This document shows positions 53,759 to 63,017 of a stretch of DNA of 64,000 nucleotides, in pieces. This stretch comes from Ignavibacteria bacterium (GTDB lineage Bacteria > Bacteroidota > Ignavibacteria > Tepidaquicellales > Tepidaquicellaceae): NCBI GenBank assembly GCA_016710985.1, contig JADJTX010000014.1, positions 62,001 through 126,000 of the forward strand, written 5' to 3'. Within the stretch, counting starts at the first letter, position 1; each line of letters opens with the position of its first letter. Both the position numbers and the translations under genes were made by a program. Under the pieces are notes generated by a model that was not told the origin of the DNA, did no database searches, and was given only the letters and a program-made list of their open reading frames with translations.

Positions 53759-55465
53759 TCAAGGCATACTAAAATATTCAGCGATCGGACCAAGTGCCAG
53801 TCCCGGGAAAAACAATAATGCTCCGAGAATTACAACTACTGAGAACAACACAACACCGAATATTCCCGAATCAATTTTTAAAGAACCCGATGATTCCGGC
53901 GTAAACTTTTTTGCAGAAAGAAAACCTGCAATTGCTATCGGACCTATTATCGGTATAAATCTTCCGAGCAGCATAGCGATTCCGGTTCCAATATTCCAGA
54001 ATGGTGTATTGTCACCGAGCCCTTCAAACCCTGAACCGTTGTTTGCAGCGCTTGACGAGAATTCGTAGAACATTTCAGAGAATCCGTGATATGACGGATT
54101 GTTCAGCCATTTCAAAAATTCACTTGCGTCTGGAGTTACAGCCCAGGTATGTGCAGCAATTGCCGTTCCTGTAAGAATTATTAACGGATGCATTAATGCA
54201 ACAATGATCGCAAGCTTGATTTCTTTAGCTTCAATCTTCTTTCCCAATAATTCCGGAGTCCTTCCTACCATCAGTCCTGAGATAAATATCGCAAGTATTA
54301 TGAATGTAAACTTATTTATAAACCCGACCCCGACTCCGCCGAAAAAAGCATTCAGCTGCATTCCAAGCATCTGAAGCATTCCTGATAATGGCGTGCTACT
54401 GTCGTGCATTGAGTTTACTGAACCGTTAGAGGTACAGGTTGTAGCTATTCCCCACATGGCAGAACTTGCGGGACCGAAGCGGACTTCTTTCCCCTCCATA
54501 CTTCCAAGAGGCTGACTGATCCCCATATTTTCTATTTCCGGATTACCATTCATCTCAAAATAAATTGACGGTATCACCAGTGCTAAAAAGCCAACTACCA
54601 TTACCCCAAGAATTATGTTTGCAAACTTTTTCCTGTTAAGATAGAATCCTAATGCAACAACCATTGCAATCGGAATAAGTAAAATTGAAATCAGCTCAAC
54701 AATGTTTGTAATGAAGTTAGGATTTTCAAACGGATGTGTTGAATTGGGTCCGAAGAATCCACCGCCGTTGGTGCCGAGCTGTTTGATGGAAACCATCGGC
54801 GCAACCGGACCTCTTGCTACATTCACTGTATCTCCCTGCAAAGTGATCACCTGCTGAGCTCCTTCAAAAGTCATCGGTGTTCCATTAATCACCAATATCA
54901 CTGCAACTACAATTGCTACCGGTAATAAAATTCGCGTGCAGGATTTTAACATTAAGTTGTAAAAATTTCCGAGATTGCTGCCCGACTTATTTGACAGCCC
55001 TTTGAAAAGCAATGCTACAACTGCAATTCCGGTCCCGGCTGAAACAAACTGTAAAAAGCACATCACAACCAGCTGCGAAAGATAAGATGCTCCTGTCTCT
55101 CCCGAATAATGCTGCAAGTTAGTATTCGTCATGAAACTTACTGCGGTATTGAATGCCTGCGTCGGCTCCATCGCTGCAATACTGTCGGGATTCCAGAAAA
55201 GAATATTTTGGAATGAAAGAATCAGCATTGCCCAGAGGAACCAGATTAAATTGATCGTCAGCATTGCCTTCATGTTTTGCTTCCAGTCCATTTCTTTATT
55301 AGGGTCTATCTTCGATATCCTGAAAAAGAAATTCTCCAAAGGAGCAAAGAAATCAAGTAACGTTTTCTCACCTTTGAATACCTTTGAAATATATTTTCCC
55401 AGCGGGAAAGCAATAAGTACCGCAAGTATAAAGATAAAAATTACACCGAGTATTTCCGTATTCAT
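53759..55465 (-). CDS. kdpA: Potassium-transporting ATPase potassium-binding subunit KdpA
   Basis: 568 residues with about ten membrane helices. The four selectivity-filter loops are visible: TNTNLQHYSGE near 113, GTNGGGFFGPNSTHPFENP near 230, TTCTSNGSVNS near 343 and ANNGSGFEGL near 470. It forms the K+ pathway of KdpFABC. It follows kdpF by 5 bp. The small ORFs upstream are also in the leader of this operon. Confidence 0.97.
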   Translation of the reverse strand: MNTEILGVIFIFILAVLIAFPLGKYISKVFKGEKTLLDFFAPLENFFFRISKIDPNKEMDWKQNMKAMLTINLIWFLWAMLILSFQNILFWNPDSIAAMEPTQAFNTAVSFMTNTNLQHYSGETGASYLSQLVVMCFLQFVSAGTGIAVVALLFKGLSNKSGSNLGNFYNLMLKSCTRILLPVAIVVAVILVINGTPMTFEGAQQVITLQGDTVNVARGPVAPMVSIKQLGTNGGGFFGPNSTHPFENPNFITNIVELISILLIPIAMVVALGFYLNRKKFANIILGVMVVGFLALVIPSIYFEMNGNPEIENMGISQPLGSMEGKEVRFGPASSAMWGIATTCTSNGSVNSMHDSSTPLSGMLQMLGMQLNAFFGGVGVGFINKFTFIILAIFISGLMVGRTPELLGKKIEAKEIKLAIIVALMHPLIILTGTAIAAHTWAVTPDASEFLKWLNNPSYHGFSEMFYEFSSSAANNGSGFEGLGDNTPFWNIGTGIAMLLGRFIPIIGPIAIAGFLSAKKFTPESSGSLKIDSGIFGVVLFSVVVILGALLFFPGLALGPIAEYFSMP

Positions 55466-55470
55466 AGTAT

Positions 55471-55548
55471 TTAAAATTTTTCCGGGTTAATTAATGTGTA
55501 AGCTAAGTAAATAAAAAGTGCTATACAGATTATGAATAAGACTGTCAT
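55471..55548 (-). CDS. kdpF: KdpF small subunit
   Basis: 25 residues (ATG at 55546-55548). MTVLFIICIALFIYLAYTLI is the single membrane helix, and NPEKF the conserved end, matching the YxxYALINxExF pattern of KdpF. It lies 5 bp upstream of kdpA and stabilises the KdpFABC complex. Short enough to be missed by most gene finders. Confidence 0.85.
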   Translation of the reverse strand: MTVLFIICIALFIYLAYTLINPEKF

Positions 55549-55557
55549 TTTCTTTAA

Positions 55558-55650
55558 TTAAATTTTATCAATTATATCCGTGAATTTAAAAAACAGGAAG
55601 AAGAAAACTCCTCCTATCAGGATCATCAGAATTAATGTTGTGATATCCAT
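55558..55650 (-). CDS. 30-residue single-helix membrane peptide in the kdp leader
   Basis: ATG at 55648-55650 with AAAGGAG about 8 bp upstream. One membrane helix (ITTLILMILIGGVFFFLFF) then FTDIIDKI. It precedes kdpF by 9 bp. It resembles small membrane peptides seen in kdp operons of this phylum, but I cannot name the family. A role as an extra subunit is a guess. Confidence 0.6.
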   Translation of the reverse strand: MDITTLILMILIGGVFFFLFFKFTDIIDKI

Positions 55651-55654
55651 TTTA

Positions 55655-55831
55655 TTATTCTCCTTTATTCGGGTGAAAATTCCTTAAACTGAGATCAAAT
55701 TTTTCTTCCGTATTTTTTTTAAAAAATAATTCATTGCTGAGGAGACTTCTTGTTTTCGAAAGATACTTTACAAAAGGGATTGAAAGAACAATCATAACCG
55801 GAAATGCTAATGTTAATTTTAAGTTTTTCAT
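55655..55831 (-). CDS. 58-residue membrane peptide at the head of the kdp operon
   Basis: ATG at 55829-55831. One membrane helix (LTLAFPVMIVLSIPFV, residues 6-21) then a polar tail ending FHPNKGE. The stop is 4 bp before the next start. The ribosome site of the next ORF (GGAG) lies within its last codons, so translation is probably coupled. Family not recognised. Confidence 0.5.
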   Translation of the reverse strand: MKNLKLTLAFPVMIVLSIPFVKYLSKTRSLLSNELFFKKNTEEKFDLSLRNFHPNKGE

Positions 55832-55859
55832 TTGGTTTATCTTAATTTACAATCAATGT

Positions 55860-55875
55860 TACATTATGTGTGCCA
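55860..55875 (-). promoter_or_regulatory. Candidate sigma-54 promoter upstream of the kdp operon
   Basis: On the minus strand TGGCACACATAATGTA has a perfect -24 box (TGGCAC) with the right spacing, but the -12 box is ATGTA rather than TTGCA (GT in place of GC). It lies 29 bp before the first kdp ORF. A sigma-54 activator is encoded about 2 kb upstream. Confidence 0.4.
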
Positions 55876-56171
55876 TAAGAATTTTGATAAATTCAGTAAA
55901 ATTTGAGAAGAGATTTGAAGATATCTTTCAAAATGAAAAATTAATTTTCATTATGGAATAGTGCGTAAAGATTCTTCAGAAAATATTAGAGAACCTCCGC
56001 TTCTGTCAAAATGTTTACCACCGACGGCCGCCTGAATAGCCGGTAACTTATTCGTTCAGAATGATTTTTTTTGACAAAACTATGACAATTGGAAAAATCA
56101 AAACAACTATGTTAATGAAGAAGAAAAAATGCAGTCTAATTCTATTATTTTTTAAAAAAAAGATAACTAAA

Positions 56172-56795
56172 ATGAAAACATGTAATGTAATATTTATCAC
56201 AGTTTTAATTTTTATGCTCTCTGTTCCGGTAATATTTTCTCAGTCCGGTTACAAGAAGGACTATATTACCGATGATATTTTAATAGACTATTCAGACGAT
56301 TCGCTTGAGATAATAAACTCTGTGACCGGTATCAGAACTTTAATTCCGGCTTCAGATAATCTAAACAGTATTGGTATTGTAAGAGTAATCAATGACAGCC
56401 TGATAAGTGTTTCCGGAGATAACATTTCAAATGCAATGCTTAACATTAATAAAATAAATTCCATAAGTATAAGCAACGGTTCATACACAGGAATTGGCGT
56501 TGGTCTGGGAGCTTTGGCAGGTCTGGGAATAGGAATACTTATTGTTTCAGGTACGGATCTTGAGCAATCAGAAGACCCTGTCACAAACCTTGTCCTTGCG
56601 CCTGCTAATATGGGACTTAATTTACTATGGGGATTATTGAGTACTGTTTCCGGAGCTGTGATCGGCGGTGTAATAGGAGGAAACATATCATCATACGATA
56701 AATATTATCTGGATGAACACAACATCAACAAGAGAAGAGAAATTGAAAAAATTCTAAAGCTAAACAGCAAGCTGAATGCTTATACTAAAAAATAG
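56172..56795 (+). CDS. Exported protein with glycine-rich hydrophobic segments
   Basis: 207 residues from the ATG at 56172, chosen because it opens directly on a signal peptide (MKTCNVIFITVLIFML...VIFSQ); upstream ATGs add a Lys-rich tail with no meaning. Two Gly-rich hydrophobic stretches (about 112-132 with GIGVGLGALAGLGIGILI, and 155-178) look like glycine-zipper membrane segments, separated by a polar loop. Family not recognised. An envelope location is likely. Confidence 0.6.
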   Translation: MKTCNVIFITVLIFMLSVPVIFSQSGYKKDYITDDILIDYSDDSLEIINSVTGIRTLIPASDNLNSIGIVRVINDSLISVSGDNISNAMLNINKINSISISNGSYTGIGVGLGALAGLGIGILIVSGTDLEQSEDPVTNLVLAPANMGLNLLWGLLSTVSGAVIGGVIGGNISSYDKYYLDEHNINKRREIEKILKLNSKLNAYTKK

Positions 56796-56814
56796 AAAGT
56801 ACCCTGTGAAAAAA

Positions 56815-56842
56815 CAACTTTCAACTTTTAACTTTTAACTTA
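56815..56842. repeat. Short tandem heptamer array (AACTTTT)
   Basis: Three AACTTTT-like units, 20 bp after the glycine-rich exported gene. Confidence 0.75.
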
Positions 56843-56885
56843 CTTCACTATCCGTTAATTTATTTTAAATAAATTAGACTTCTTA

Positions 56886-57616
56886 ATGATCTGTAAAAAC
56901 TGCGGCTGTATATTTGAAGGCAAATACTGTAATCAATGCGGTCAGAAATTAATCGAAGGCAGATTTACACTGAAAGAAATATTACATAATTTCTTTCATA
57001 ATTTTACTCATCTTGACAAAGGTATCTTATTTCTTGCAAAAGAATTATATGTGAGACCAGGCATAGTAGCAAGAGAGTACATTGACGGGAAGCGTAATAA
57101 ATATTTCAATCCCTTACAGTATCTGATCTTAATGGTAGCCATCAGCATGTTCATCACAATAAACTTCAATTTAATCGGACCACGTCCGGATCCGTCTCTG
57201 CTGTCAAGCACTGATACAGGCGTCAGATTTTCAGCGCTTATCAGCAATTTTTTTTACAAGTATTTCAATCTGGTATTATTTCTTACAGTACCTGTTTCAG
57301 CTTTGTTTTCATGGCTTTTTTCAAAAAGTCCGGATACAATTATTCTGAGAATCTGATCTTCAATGCATTCATTGCTGCCCAGCGTACATTGACTTTCATA
57401 TTGCTTTCACCATTTCTTTATTTTTCAAAAAAATTCTGGTATATAGGGATTGGATTTTATTATCTCTTCTGGCTGGTGTATTTCATATACGCTTTCCTTC
57501 AATTCTTCGGAGAAGGGAAACTGATAACGATCGTAAAATTCCTGATAATGTATTGTCTTTTAATTGCCTTTGTACAGGTATCAGCCATATCTATAGTGTA
57601 TCTTTTTTATTTTTAA
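56886..57616 (+). CDS. DUF3667-like zinc-ribbon membrane protein, frameshifted
   Basis: An N-terminal zinc ribbon CKNCGCIFEGKYCNQCGQK (residues 3-21) is followed by the DUF3667-type segment LDKGILFLAKELYVRPGIVAREYIDGKR and several membrane helices. The first frame ends at 57356 and a second runs from about 57311 to 57616 (KKSGYNYSENLIFNAFIA...). Adding one T to the T6 run at 57316-57321 joins them as SWLFFKKSGYNYS, a normal DUF3667 layout of about 243 residues. Function unknown. The indel may be a sequencing error. Confidence 0.75.
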
Positions 57617-57755
57617 ATAATTACCGGAATTCCGCAGAACCTTAGTTTCAGGCCATACTTAAAAAGAGAGTATTATGGTATGAATAAAAGAAGATATTTG
57701 AAATGTTTTCTCTGAACTCATTTCTAAAACAGAGTTTATTTTTTCCAAGGAGGTA

Positions 57756-59099
57756 TTATCCCGCACCGAATTCTTTCAGCTTCCTGTATAGTGTTACAGA
57801 TCCTATCCCGAGCTTTTCCGAAGTGATGGTTTTATTATGATTGTTTTCAGAATATACTTTTAATATATGCTGCTTCTCGATTTCTTTCAAAGATTCAGAA
57901 TGGTCAGCACCTGCAGACTTAATCTCAAATATTTCTTCAGGAAGATCCTCAACGGTAAGTTCACTTTCACTGCAAAGTATCATTGCCCGTTCAATGATAT
58001 TTTTAAGTTCACGGATGTTCCCGGGAAAAGTATATTCCTTAAGCTTTGCAATAAAATCCGGGTTTGCTTTGGAAATGCTCTTCTTTAATTTCTCATTATA
58101 ATTATTTATAAAATTATTTATGAGAAGTTCAATATCATCTTTCCTTTCACGAAGGGAAGGAAGTTCAATGGTAAAAGTGTTGAGACGGTAAAAAAGATCA
58201 TTTTTAAAACTCCCCTTTTCAATTTCAGCCTTTAGATCTTTATTGGTTGCTGATATGACTCTTACATCGACGTGTGTATTTTTTGTATCTCCGACTTTTG
58301 TAAATGTGCTTGTTTCAAGTACTCGTAGTAATTTAGACTGGGTTTCAATGCTCATGTCACCGATCTCATCAAGAAAGATCGTTCCTCCGCTTGCAGCTTC
58401 AAAAAATCCTTTCTTATCTTTTACTGCGCCTGTGAAAGCTCCCTTTACATATCCGAAGAGCTCAGACTCCTGAAGATCTTTAGGGATCGAACTGCAGTTG
58501 ATGGCAATGAAAGCCTTATCTTTCCTCCTTCCGGCTTCATGAATTGCCTGTGCAAATAATTCCTTTCCTGTACCTGTCTCACCAAGCAGCAGCACTGTAG
58601 TATTTGTATCTGCAACTTTCTTGGCAAGCTCAATTGCAGCTGAAATGGATTTGGCTTTTCCGGTTATGGAAGAAAAGCTGAATTTTTTATCAACTTTGCT
58701 TTGGAGTTGATTTATCCTTGTCTTTAAACTTGCTTTATCAAATGCCTGCCTGACTTTCAAAATAATTTCATCTTCATCTTTTCCCTTTTCAATATAATCA
58801 TAAGCTCCGTTTCTCATCGCTTCAATTCCGTCGCGGATACTTGCGAAAGCTGTCATAACAATTATTTCCGTTTCAGGAGATCTCTCTTTGATCATTTTAG
58901 TAAGCTGTATGCCGTTAATATCCGGAAGGATAACGTCGATAAGTGCAACATGAAAAAAATTATTTTCAATAGAATTAATTCCTTCTTCAGCAGTTTCGAA
59001 TGACTTCACTTCATAACCTTCAAGGGAAAGAATTCTCTCAAGCAACAATCTCAGGTTCGGCTCATCGTCAATTATTATTACATGTCTTTTATCCGTCAT
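57756..59099 (-). CDS. Sigma-54-dependent response regulator (NtrC family), probable Kdp regulator
   Basis: 447 residues. The receiver (1-120) has D55 (ALIDVILPD) and K103. The AAA+ domain (about 145-375) has Walker A LLGETGTGKELF, the sigma-54 contact GAFTGA (near 217) and Walker B GGTIFLDEIGDM. The C-terminal HTH (about 405-445) has NHNKTITSEKLGIGSVTLYRKLKEFG. It lies upstream of, and in the same direction as, the kdp operon, which encodes a membrane kinase but no KdpE. It is the best candidate for the kdp regulator; the pairing is inference from position. Confidence 0.9.
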   Translation of the reverse strand: MTDKRHVIIIDDEPNLRLLLERILSLEGYEVKSFETAEEGINSIENNFFHVALIDVILPDINGIQLTKMIKERSPETEIIVMTAFASIRDGIEAMRNGAYDYIEKGKDEDEIILKVRQAFDKASLKTRINQLQSKVDKKFSFSSITGKAKSISAAIELAKKVADTNTTVLLLGETGTGKELFAQAIHEAGRRKDKAFIAINCSSIPKDLQESELFGYVKGAFTGAVKDKKGFFEAASGGTIFLDEIGDMSIETQSKLLRVLETSTFTKVGDTKNTHVDVRVISATNKDLKAEIEKGSFKNDLFYRLNTFTIELPSLRERKDDIELLINNFINNYNEKLKKSISKANPDFIAKLKEYTFPGNIRELKNIIERAMILCSESELTVEDLPEEIFEIKSAGADHSESLKEIEKQHILKVYSENNHNKTITSEKLGIGSVTLYRKLKEFGAG

Positions 59100-59120
59100 T
59101 GAATTCTATAAATTTTCTAT

Positions 59121-59186
59121 TTCCAAAATTACAAATCTTACAAATCTTACAAATCTTATAAATCTTATAAATCTTAATGAATCTTA
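59121..59186. repeat. Tandem 9-bp array (ACAAATCTT / ATAAATCTT)
   Basis: About six 9-bp units between the response-regulator start and the end of the small membrane protein gene, whose stop lies at its right edge. Confidence 0.88.
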
Positions 59187-59534
59187 TGAATCGACGTTTG
59201 CATCAATGTGAAGCTTATGAAGTATCCTGTGAATAACAGGTGACATGAATATTGCCATGCTGGAAAGGAATGTTACTCCGCTGAACAATGCATAGCAGCC
59301 TGCAAAGATTTTGGCAGCATTACTGTTTAGATCGTTTATTGCCCCCATTCCGCCAAGTATCATTGAAGCATTGAGGAACGCATCGACCCAGTCTAAGTCA
59401 GCTATGAAATGATAACCGCAAACGCCGATTGTCAGTGCAGCTATAAAAATCATCAAAGCAAACTTTCCGGATTTCATAACACGCTGCTTAAATTTCTTTT
59501 TGCTTGCAAGCGGTTCATTGAATGGTTCGTACAT
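59184..59534 (-). CDS. Small two- to three-helix membrane protein
   Basis: 116 residues. Hydrophobic segments at about 25-45 (FALMIFIAALTIGVCGY), 50-65 and 78-100. The segment WVDAFLNASMILGGMGA followed by KIFAGCYALFSGVTFL and VIHRILHKLH is characteristic of a widespread family of small membrane proteins whose role is unknown to me. The last codon and stop are at the edge of the 9-bp array. Confidence 0.65.
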   Translation of the reverse strand: MYEPFNEPLASKKKFKQRVMKSGKFALMIFIAALTIGVCGYHFIADLDWVDAFLNASMILGGMGAINDLNSNAAKIFAGCYALFSGVTFLSSMAIFMSPVIHRILHKLHIDANVDS

Positions 59535-59583
59535 AGTTCAAAATTAATCAAGTGTAAATTAAAATGTAATGGAACAAATCAGA

Positions 59584-59612
59584 AAATTTGGAATTTGGGA
59601 TTCGGGATTTTT
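59584..59612. repeat. Inverted heptamer array, left copy (GGAATTT/GGGATTC)
   Basis: Heptamers TTGGAAT, TTGGGAT and TCGGGAT. It is inverted relative to the array at 59660-59693, about 50 bp away. The pair could fold into a large hairpin. Confidence 0.7.
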
Positions 59613-59659
59613 TAGATCGCTTAAAGTTTATCGTCAATCTGAATTAAAAGTAATAATCA

Positions 59660-59693
59660 AATTCCAAATCCTAAATCCCAAATTCCAAATTGA
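59660..59693. repeat. Inverted heptamer array, right copy (AAATTCC/AAATCCC)
   Basis: Heptamers AAATTCC, AAATCCT and AAATCCC. It encodes the C-terminal LEFGI and the stop of the RlmD-type gene on the minus strand. Confidence 0.8.
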
Positions 59694-61091
59694 CAAGACT
59701 TACTACATTTTCTACATGATATGTATGCGGAAACATATCCACCGGCTGAATTTTTTCGATCTTATATTTTCCTTTACTGCAGATTATTTGTAAATCCCGC
59801 GCCTGTGTATGGGGATTACAGCTTACATATATTATTTTTTCAAAACTTGTCTCAGATAATATCTCACAAATCTTCGGATGAAGCCCTGCGCGCGGAGGAT
59901 CTAAGATCATTTTATCATAATCAGGAATTGAGCTTTCATTCTCTAAATAATTCTTTATGTCTGAACAAACGACTTCCGTATTCACTATTTTGTTTAAGGA
60001 AGAATTTGTATTTGCATCCTTGATTGCTTCAGGAATTAATTCAACCCCTAACACTTTGTTTACTAAGTCCGAAATGAAAATCGAGATCGAACCCGCGCCG
60101 CAATAGAGATCCAGGACATTGTCACTTTTAGTAAAATTACCGAATGTTATGGCTGTATTGAATAATTTCTCCGCCTGCAGGGTGTTTGTCTGAAAGAAAG
60201 ACTGCGATGAAATTTTGAACAGATATTCTTTTCCGATAGCTGTCTTTAGTTTTTCATAAATGAAACCGCTGCCGGAAAGTATGACTTCTGATTCACCCGT
60301 CGCAACCTGCGCTTTCTTTTGAGTAATGGAATTGATAACCGTAGTTATGGAAGCATGATTTGATTTTAATTGTTCTGCATAATCTTTTATAAGCGCATCA
60401 TCTCTTTCATATGTAATTATGTTTATCATCAGATCATTTGTATTTTTGCTCTGACGGATAATTAAGAATCTGAGAAAACCGCTTTGTGTTTTAGTTGAAT
60501 AAACGGAAATGTTTTTCTTTTTAAAAAATCTCTTGTGAAGTTTAATATGCTGTTGGATATTTCCGATTGCAGAAAACATTTTTCGATGTTGATTATTTTC
60601 GAATGAAACTTTGGAACGTGCAGTCCGAGCGCAAACCTTTCCCTCTCTGTATTGATATCCTTTTCAGTCACCCACTCATCATCTGAAAAAGAAAATTCCA
60701 TTTTATTCCTGTAAAAGAAAACGTCATCGCTTCTGATTGCTTCCGGAATAATTAAGTCTTTAAATCCGCCTATCCTTTCAAATGCGTTTCTTACAACATT
60801 GGTCTTGTAATCGATCTGCTTTTCATAATCATAGTTCTGAAGCTTGCATCCGCCGCAGACTCCGAAGTAACTGCACTCAGGGTCTTTTCTGTATTGAGAC
60901 GGCTTAATTATTTCAATAAGCTTCGCCTCGGCAAAATTTGATTTCTTTTTTGATATTTTAATTAATGCTTCGTCTCCCGGCAAAGTGCCTCCGGAAAAAA
61001 TAACAAATCCGTCTTCGAGCTTTGAGACACCTTTTCCTTCTGAATTAAGTTCAATTACATTTACATTTATCTCATCACCCTTTTTAATCAT
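59671..61091 (-). CDS. rlmD: RlmD-type 23S rRNA (uracil-5-)-methyltransferase, frameshifted
   Basis: The first frame (61091-60462) holds the TRAM domain (about 1-60) and the iron-sulfur cysteines CSYFGVCGGCKLQ near 75-87. The other frame (60579-59671) holds the SAM site NVLDLYCGAGSISIFISDL, LDPPRAGLHPKI, and the catalytic Cys in YVSCNPHTQARDL. They join at the T5 run 60518-60522: adding one A on the coding strand gives LKKKNISVYS, a normal ~470-residue RumA/RlmD enzyme. It methylates U1939-type uridines in 23S rRNA (or tRNA U54 in relatives). The last residues LEFGI come from a heptamer array. Confidence 0.87.
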
Positions 61092-61174
61092 TCATAATGC
61101 TATTTAATAAAAAGTGTATATTAATTATTATATCCAATATTTAAAATGCCATAACCAGTTTTAATATTAACTCA

Positions 61175-61963
61175 TTGAAAAAAAACAGAATACATATTAT
61201 CGGAGGCGGGAATTTAGGAGCAGCAATAGCCATAGGACTGTCAAAGTTTTCTCCGGACTCTGAGATCACAATTACAAGAAGAAATATTCAGCCGATTCAG
61301 TTTCTTGAAAAGCAAAATATTCGAGTATCAGCTGATAATACTTTAGAAATCAACAAGGCTGACATTATTATTCTGACTATAAAACCTTATCAGGTTGAAA
61401 CTGTCTTTAAGGAAATATTACCTCTCGTTAAAAATAAAATTATAGCATCGGCGGTCAGCGGATTAAGTATTGATACTCTTGAAGAAAGAACATGTCGTGA
61501 GAGTTCAATTGTCAGGATCATGCCGAACATTGCAGCGCAGTTCGGTGCTTCCGCAACCTGTGTTTCATATTCAGAAAACAATCACGAAGCCGGTCAAAAA
61601 ATATTCGGACTATTCAGTTTGCTTGGAACCGCTTTGGTGATCGAAGAAAAGCTGATGGATGGCGCTACGATCTTAGGCGCGTGCGGGACTGCATATGCTT
61701 TACGATATATCAGGGCTGCCATGCAGGCGGGTATTGAAATCGGCTTTGACGCACAGACAGCTTTAGCCATTGCTTCTCAAACGGTAAAAGGAGCAGCTCA
61801 GATGTCACTTGAAGAAAAAGTTCATCCCGAACAATTGATTGACAGAGTAACTACTCCACAGGGCTGTACAATTGTAGGTTTAAATGAAATGGAGCATCAG
61901 GGCTTTAGCTCTTCTTTGATAAAGGGAATAAAGACTTCATTTGATAAGATCAATAAAAAATAA
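61175..61963 (+). CDS. proC: Pyrroline-5-carboxylate reductase
   Basis: 262 residues. The start is TTG (61175), giving KKNRIHIIGGGNLGAAIAIG, the NAD(P)-binding loop. IVRIMPNIAAQFG near 109 and CGTAYALRYIRAAMQAGIEIGF near 170-191 with TVKGAAQ near 206 and TTPQGCTIVGLNEME near 228 are the ProC signatures. It makes the last step of proline synthesis. No ribosome site is apparent. It is upstream of kdsD on the same strand. Confidence 0.94.
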   Translation: MKKNRIHIIGGGNLGAAIAIGLSKFSPDSEITITRRNIQPIQFLEKQNIRVSADNTLEINKADIIILTIKPYQVETVFKEILPLVKNKIIASAVSGLSIDTLEERTCRESSIVRIMPNIAAQFGASATCVSYSENNHEAGQKIFGLFSLLGTALVIEEKLMDGATILGACGTAYALRYIRAAMQAGIEIGFDAQTALAIASQTVKGAAQMSLEEKVHPEQLIDRVTTPQGCTIVGLNEMEHQGFSSSLIKGIKTSFDKINKK

Positions 61964-62020
61964 GTAAGAGTTCGTTTTTAAATTATTTCAATTCATATTA
62001 GCAGAAACTTAAGAGCATTA

Positions 62021-63016
62021 ATGAAAAAATCCAAAAGCCAGCGGAACATCATTTCAAACGGAAGGAAAGTTATTTCAATAGAGAAAAATGCAATAGCCGG
62101 ACTTGAAAAAAGATTCAGGAATGAGGAGTTCATAAAATATTTTATAGAAGCGGTTGAAACGATATATAAATGTAAAGGAAAAGTTGTTGTGACAGGCATT
62201 GGCAAGTCGGGAATCATTGCACAGAAGATAGTTGCTACATTCAATTCGACCGGAACATATTCAATATTCCTGCATTCGGCAGACAGTGTTCACGGGGACC
62301 TCGGAGTTTTAAGAAAGGAAGATGTCGTCATCATCATTTCCAAAAGCGGTGACTCTGAGGAGATCAAACAGATCATTCCAAGCATTAAAATTTTAAACAT
62401 TAAGATCATTGCTCTCGTCGGTGTTACTGATTCAGAACTTGCAAAGCTATCGGATATAGTACTGGATGCTTCGGTAAAGGAAGAAGCATGCCCTCACAAT
62501 CTTGCTCCGACATCTTCTACTACCGCAGCAATGGTACTCGGAGATGCTATAGCAATTGCTCTTTTGCAGAAAAGGGATTTCACATCAGAAAATTTTGCGC
62601 TTGTTCATCCGGGAGGTAATCTTGGAAAGAGGCTCCTTTTGAAAGTTGATGATATAATGACAAAAGGTGAAGACATCCCTGTTGTAAAGATAAAAGACAA
62701 TCTCAAAGATGTTATTTATATGATCTCATCAAAAAGACTCGGCTGCGCCTGTGTAATCAGCAAGACAAAGATAGCGGGGATAGTAACTGACGGAGACATT
62801 AGACGTCTGCTTGAGAAGAACTTCGACAAGATCAGCAACACAAAAGCATACGACATTATGAATCCGAATCCAAAGATAATCTCAAAAGACATGCTTGCAT
62901 TGTCAGCGCTTGAGCTGATGGAGAAAAATAAGATAACACAGCTGATAGTGGGTGATAAAAATAAGAGACCTATCGGGATCATACACATGCACCGCCTGCT
63001 CGAAGAAGGATTATAA
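62021..63016 (+). CDS. kdsD: Arabinose-5-phosphate isomerase
   Basis: 331 residues. An SIS domain (about 35-170; VTGIGKSGIIAQKIVATFNSTG, HSADSVHGDLG, ISKSGDSEEI) is followed by LAPTSSTTAAMVLGDAIAIALL and two CBS domains (about 205-325). It converts ribulose-5-P to arabinose-5-P for Kdo of LPS. lptC and lptA follow, the usual LPS order, but no kdsC phosphatase gene lies between. Confidence 0.95.
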   Translation: MKKSKSQRNIISNGRKVISIEKNAIAGLEKRFRNEEFIKYFIEAVETIYKCKGKVVVTGIGKSGIIAQKIVATFNSTGTYSIFLHSADSVHGDLGVLRKEDVVIIISKSGDSEEIKQIIPSIKILNIKIIALVGVTDSELAKLSDIVLDASVKEEACPHNLAPTSSTTAAMVLGDAIAIALLQKRDFTSENFALVHPGGNLGKRLLLKVDDIMTKGEDIPVVKIKDNLKDVIYMISSKRLGCACVISKTKIAGIVTDGDIRRLLEKNFDKISNTKAYDIMNPNPKIISKDMLALSALELMEKNKITQLIVGDKNKRPIGIIHMHRLLEEGL

Positions 63017-63017
63017 G

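Noticed and set aside
56061..56172. Longer N-terminus for the glycine-rich exported protein
   Set aside because: The added residues are Lys-rich and would precede an otherwise perfect signal peptide.
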